Shown here: one piece after another, positions 5,746 through 7,308 of the stretch
How positions within the stretch are numbered: position 1 is the first letter of the stretch
How the letters are laid out: every line of letters begins with the position of its first letter
Source: an uncultured Idiomarina sp.
GTDB taxonomy: Bacteria > Pseudomonadota > Gammaproteobacteria > Enterobacterales > Alteromonadaceae
DNA length: 7,308 nt
NCBI GenBank assembly: GCA_946885915.1
Contig: CAMPHF010000018.1
Coordinates: 1-7,308 of the forward strand
Direction: 5' to 3'
The notes under the pieces: model-generated
What the model saw: only the letters and a program-made list of their open reading frames with translations
What the model was told of the DNA's origin: nothing
Databases searched by the model: none
Translations under genes and position numbers: made by a program

Positions 5746-6468
5746 GTGGCATACGAAAATTATTTAAATCTAGAACCTGATGAGCTGGATAAACCGATTT
5801 ATCGAATAATGCCTGTAAATCGTCTCTTACAATGCCTTGAAGAAAAACAACTTGTGCTTGTTCCGCCACGAAAGTGGGATGATCCGTTTGAGAATTATTT
5901 GCTATCGGCCAAAATCAAACTCTCTGATACTGGGGAATTTGGTGATATGGGTGGAGTTCGCGACAAGGTTTATGGCCAGTGCTGGACGCAACATAGAGAA
6001 ACGGATGCAATGTGGCGGATCTATTCATCTGACAAGAGCGGAGCTAAAGTGAGGACGACTCCTCGGAAGCTTCTGGATGCCTTAAAGGGTTGCAATCCGA
6101 AATTTGGAGACATCACATGCTTTATCGGAAAAGTTCAATACCAAACGCAAAAGGATTTGGTTTCTACACTGATGGCACTTGAGCTATTGGTCAGTAACGG
6201 TTCAGGTATAGCGAAATCTTTGTTTTACAAGCGCGTTGAGTTTAGCCATGAAAAAGAAATCCGGCTTATATACACTGATGGAGAAGGTTTGATTCATCCG
6301 GTCAACATTGATCCAAATATGTTATTTGATGAAATAGTTTTTGATCCGCGTATGGATATCCACCTTTATGAAGCTTATGCATCGGCAGTCAAGAAAAAGA
6401 AGTTTAGTGGCCGAGTAGCGCAGTCAGTGCTCTATAAACCACCAAAAGAATTGCTGATAAAAATGTGA
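5746..6468 (+). CDS. DUF2971-like cassette protein, function unknown
   Basis: A 240-residue cytoplasmic protein with no signal or membrane segment. GTG 5746 is chosen as start because a strong AGGGGA (5735-5740) lies 5 bases upstream. The order of conserved patches fits the DUF2971 family: an N-terminal IYRIMPVNRLLQCLEEKQLV, then WDDPFEN (44-50, the family's NDPFE box), CW (79-80), the DAMWRIY box (87-93; family pattern LMW..YA), SGAKVR (98-103), and a C-terminal KRVEFSHEKEIRLIY (162-176; family pattern E.E.R). DUF2971 proteins are frequent in mobile and defence-rich regions; their biochemical role is not settled. It occupies the first cassette position, next to attI, where expression is normally highest, and its stop lies 6 bases before the attC site. 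Alternative views are a toxin or a phage-defence effector, both inference. Confidence 0.85.
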   Translation: MAYENYLNLEPDELDKPIYRIMPVNRLLQCLEEKQLVLVPPRKWDDPFENYLLSAKIKLSDTGEFGDMGGVRDKVYGQCWTQHRETDAMWRIYSSDKSGAKVRTTPRKLLDALKGCNPKFGDITCFIGKVQYQTQKDLVSTLMALELLVSNGSGIAKSLFYKRVEFSHEKEIRLIYTDGEGLIHPVNIDPNMLFDEIVFDPRMDIHLYEAYASAVKKKKFSGRVAQSVLYKPPKELLIKM

Positions 6469-6474
6469 TTTGAC

Positions 6475-6555
6475 TACTAACAAACCGCTCAAATATGTTC
6501 CGCTTCGCTCCACCGGACACTCACTGCGTTCGCGCCGTTTAGCGGAGCGTTAAAT
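6475..6555 (+). other. attC recombination site of an integron cassette
   Basis: This imperfect inverted repeat has all attC parts. R'' is TAAC at 6478-6481. L'' is CCGCTcAAA at 6485-6493. L' is TTTAGCGG at 6538-6545. R' is GTTAAAT at 6549-6555, matching GTTRRRY exactly. CCGCT pairs with AGCGG and AAA with TTT, leaving C6490 unpaired, the extrahelical base that lets IntI recognise the folded bottom strand. The 3-base R-L spacers (AAA and AGC) do not pair, as expected. Between L'' and L' lie about 44 bases with short inner complementarity (the CGCTTCGCTCC and GCGTTCGCGCC region). The crossover point is G6549/T6550. It lies immediately after the DUF2971-like gene, marking it as a gene cassette and fixing the array direction as plus. 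Confidence 0.9.
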
Positions 6556-6582
6556 TTTCAAACCAACCAAAAGGAGTAATCC

Positions 6583-7065
6583 ATGAAAAAGGGAATCGCC
6601 CTTGCAATAACTTTGTTTAGTTCAGCAGTCTTCGCTGATCCTACTATTTTTAACTTGGAGTTAGGCAAGACTACGGAAGCCCAAATTAAGTCAATGTACA
6701 ACGCTCAGCACACAGGAGTTAATAAGTACAGTTACGGCAACATGTACTCAGTTCCTTCATCTGCTATAAATTTTGATGGGCTTCAGGAGGTAACGACTAT
6801 CTTTGATAAAGATGGTGTACTTATTGCGGTGCTTACTACTTTCCCAAAGTCTAAGTTTGACTATCTGAATCAAGCTATCGGAAGTAAATACAAGCGAGTA
6901 AGTCAAAATATTCCTTTTGTAGGTAACAAATCAGCAACATATCGTGATGGTGAAACGGAGATCACCCTTGAGGCTCCACATATGAGTTTTGAAATGACTA
7001 TGAATTATATTAGGGACGATTTAATGCGAGCCTTTAACCAGGGCAACCGCATGAATGCTCATTAA
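6583..7065 (+). CDS. Small exported cassette protein of unknown function
   Basis: A 160-residue protein starting at ATG 6583 behind an excellent AAGGAG with about 6-nt spacing, 28 bases after the attC crossover, the usual distance for a cassette gene. It has a Sec signal (MKKGIALAITLFSSAVFA, cut before DP) and a mature part of about 142 residues without cysteines or membrane segments. Notable stretches are FNLELGKTTEAQIKSMYN near the N-terminus, VTTIFDKDGVLIAVLTTF in the middle and IPFVGNKSATYRDGETEITL then APHMSF near the C-terminus. They suggest a compact alpha/beta domain, but I do not recognise the family. Its stop TAA overlaps by 4 bases the stop of an ISAs1 fragment running the other way, and no attC follows. 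The last residues may therefore have been altered when the IS joined. Confidence 0.82.
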   Translation: MKKGIALAITLFSSAVFADPTIFNLELGKTTEAQIKSMYNAQHTGVNKYSYGNMYSVPSSAINFDGLQEVTTIFDKDGVLIAVLTTFPKSKFDYLNQAIGSKYKRVSQNIPFVGNKSATYRDGETEITLEAPHMSFEMTMNYIRDDLMRAFNQGNRMNAH

Positions 7066-7308
7066 TTAATCATGCTACTGAAGCCCGCTGTTAGCACAGC
7101 TTCCAGGTAACTGGCTTTTATCCAAGCCCGTTTTTGCTTAGCTGGTATGCTGCCTTTTGATGACTCTGCACGCAACATGTTTAGCGCTAGATGGCGTAGC
7201 ATTGACCAGTTTTCAGCACCGTGATTCTGGTGTATCTGGCAATCATCTTCACCGTAACCGTAACCCGAACCACACATCGGCCAAGTAATTGTCGCTGAGG
7301 TGGATCAG
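7062..7308 (-). pseudogene. C-terminal fragment of an ISAs1-family transposase, decayed
   Basis: On the minus strand, from about 7250 down to TAA 7064-7062, the frame reads GEDDCQIHQNHGAENWSMLR, then HLALNMLRAESSKGSIPAKQ and KRAWIKASYLEAVLTAGFSS. This is the ISAs1-family C-terminus (NHGAENW...LRHLALNLL...). Upstream, towards the window edge, the match is only patchy. There is a doubled GGTTAC (GYGY) around 7252-7263, an in-frame TGA at 7307-7305, and weak similarity to the expected IEN.LHW.LDV region in another frame (SDNYLADV). The fragment is therefore frameshifted as well as cut. No ISAs1 terminal repeat is visible beyond the stop; the cassette gene begins there at once. It continues past the window edge or is truncated there. 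Confidence 0.75.

Overview
This window looks like accessory DNA from a marine gammaproteobacterium, most likely Shewanella or another Alteromonadales. The evidence is moderate GC, an integron integrase remnant whose surviving segments (about NERHVAINTQKVALNALVYLY and GVGPSLPDAL...WMFIFP) read like Shewanella/Vibrio-type IntI, a periplasmic Lig E-type ATP-dependent DNA ligase, and several IS3- and ISAs1-family insertion sequence remnants. The genus is an inference, not a measurement. LEFT (1-480): the 3' end of a rightward gene runs in from outside. It is followed by a cluster of 18-bp direct repeats (three clear copies and one decayed), a strong rho-independent hairpin, and the left end of an IS2-like IS3-family element whose OrfA is cut off after about 15 codons. 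CENTRE-LEFT (480-2401, minus strand): a two-gene unit encodes a secreted M23 (LytM) metallopeptidase with a Gly-rich linker and an acidic Ca-loop-like stretch, then a secreted protein that looks like a beta-propeller. The unit lies between IS remnants, as cargo would. CENTRE (2645-4019): a plus-strand IS3-family orfA fragment is abutted by a nearly complete minus-strand IS3-family element. That element has an intact orfA, but its orfB carries a frameshift and a nonsense codon, so it is inactive by itself. RIGHT (4078-7308): this is the most notable part, a small dying chromosomal integron. A Lig E-type ligase gene lies directly downstream of an intI pseudogene on the same strand. The pseudogene has lost three internal segments, including the catalytic R and HxxR boxes. 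On the other side of intI is a roughly 300-bp leader with an attI-like core (GTTAGCA, 5723-5729), then a divergent cassette region on the plus strand. The first cassette encodes a DUF2971-like protein with a GTG start and ends in a textbook attC with a matched R''/L''/L'/R' stem and an unpaired base. The second cassette encodes a small exported protein of unknown function. Its own attC is missing, because a decayed ISAs1-family transposase fragment begins in the opposite direction with a 4-bp overlap of the two stop codons. Together, the parts suggest that integrase loss has frozen two cassettes in place while insertion sequences erode the locus from both sides. No CRISPR array, tRNA or rRNA was seen.
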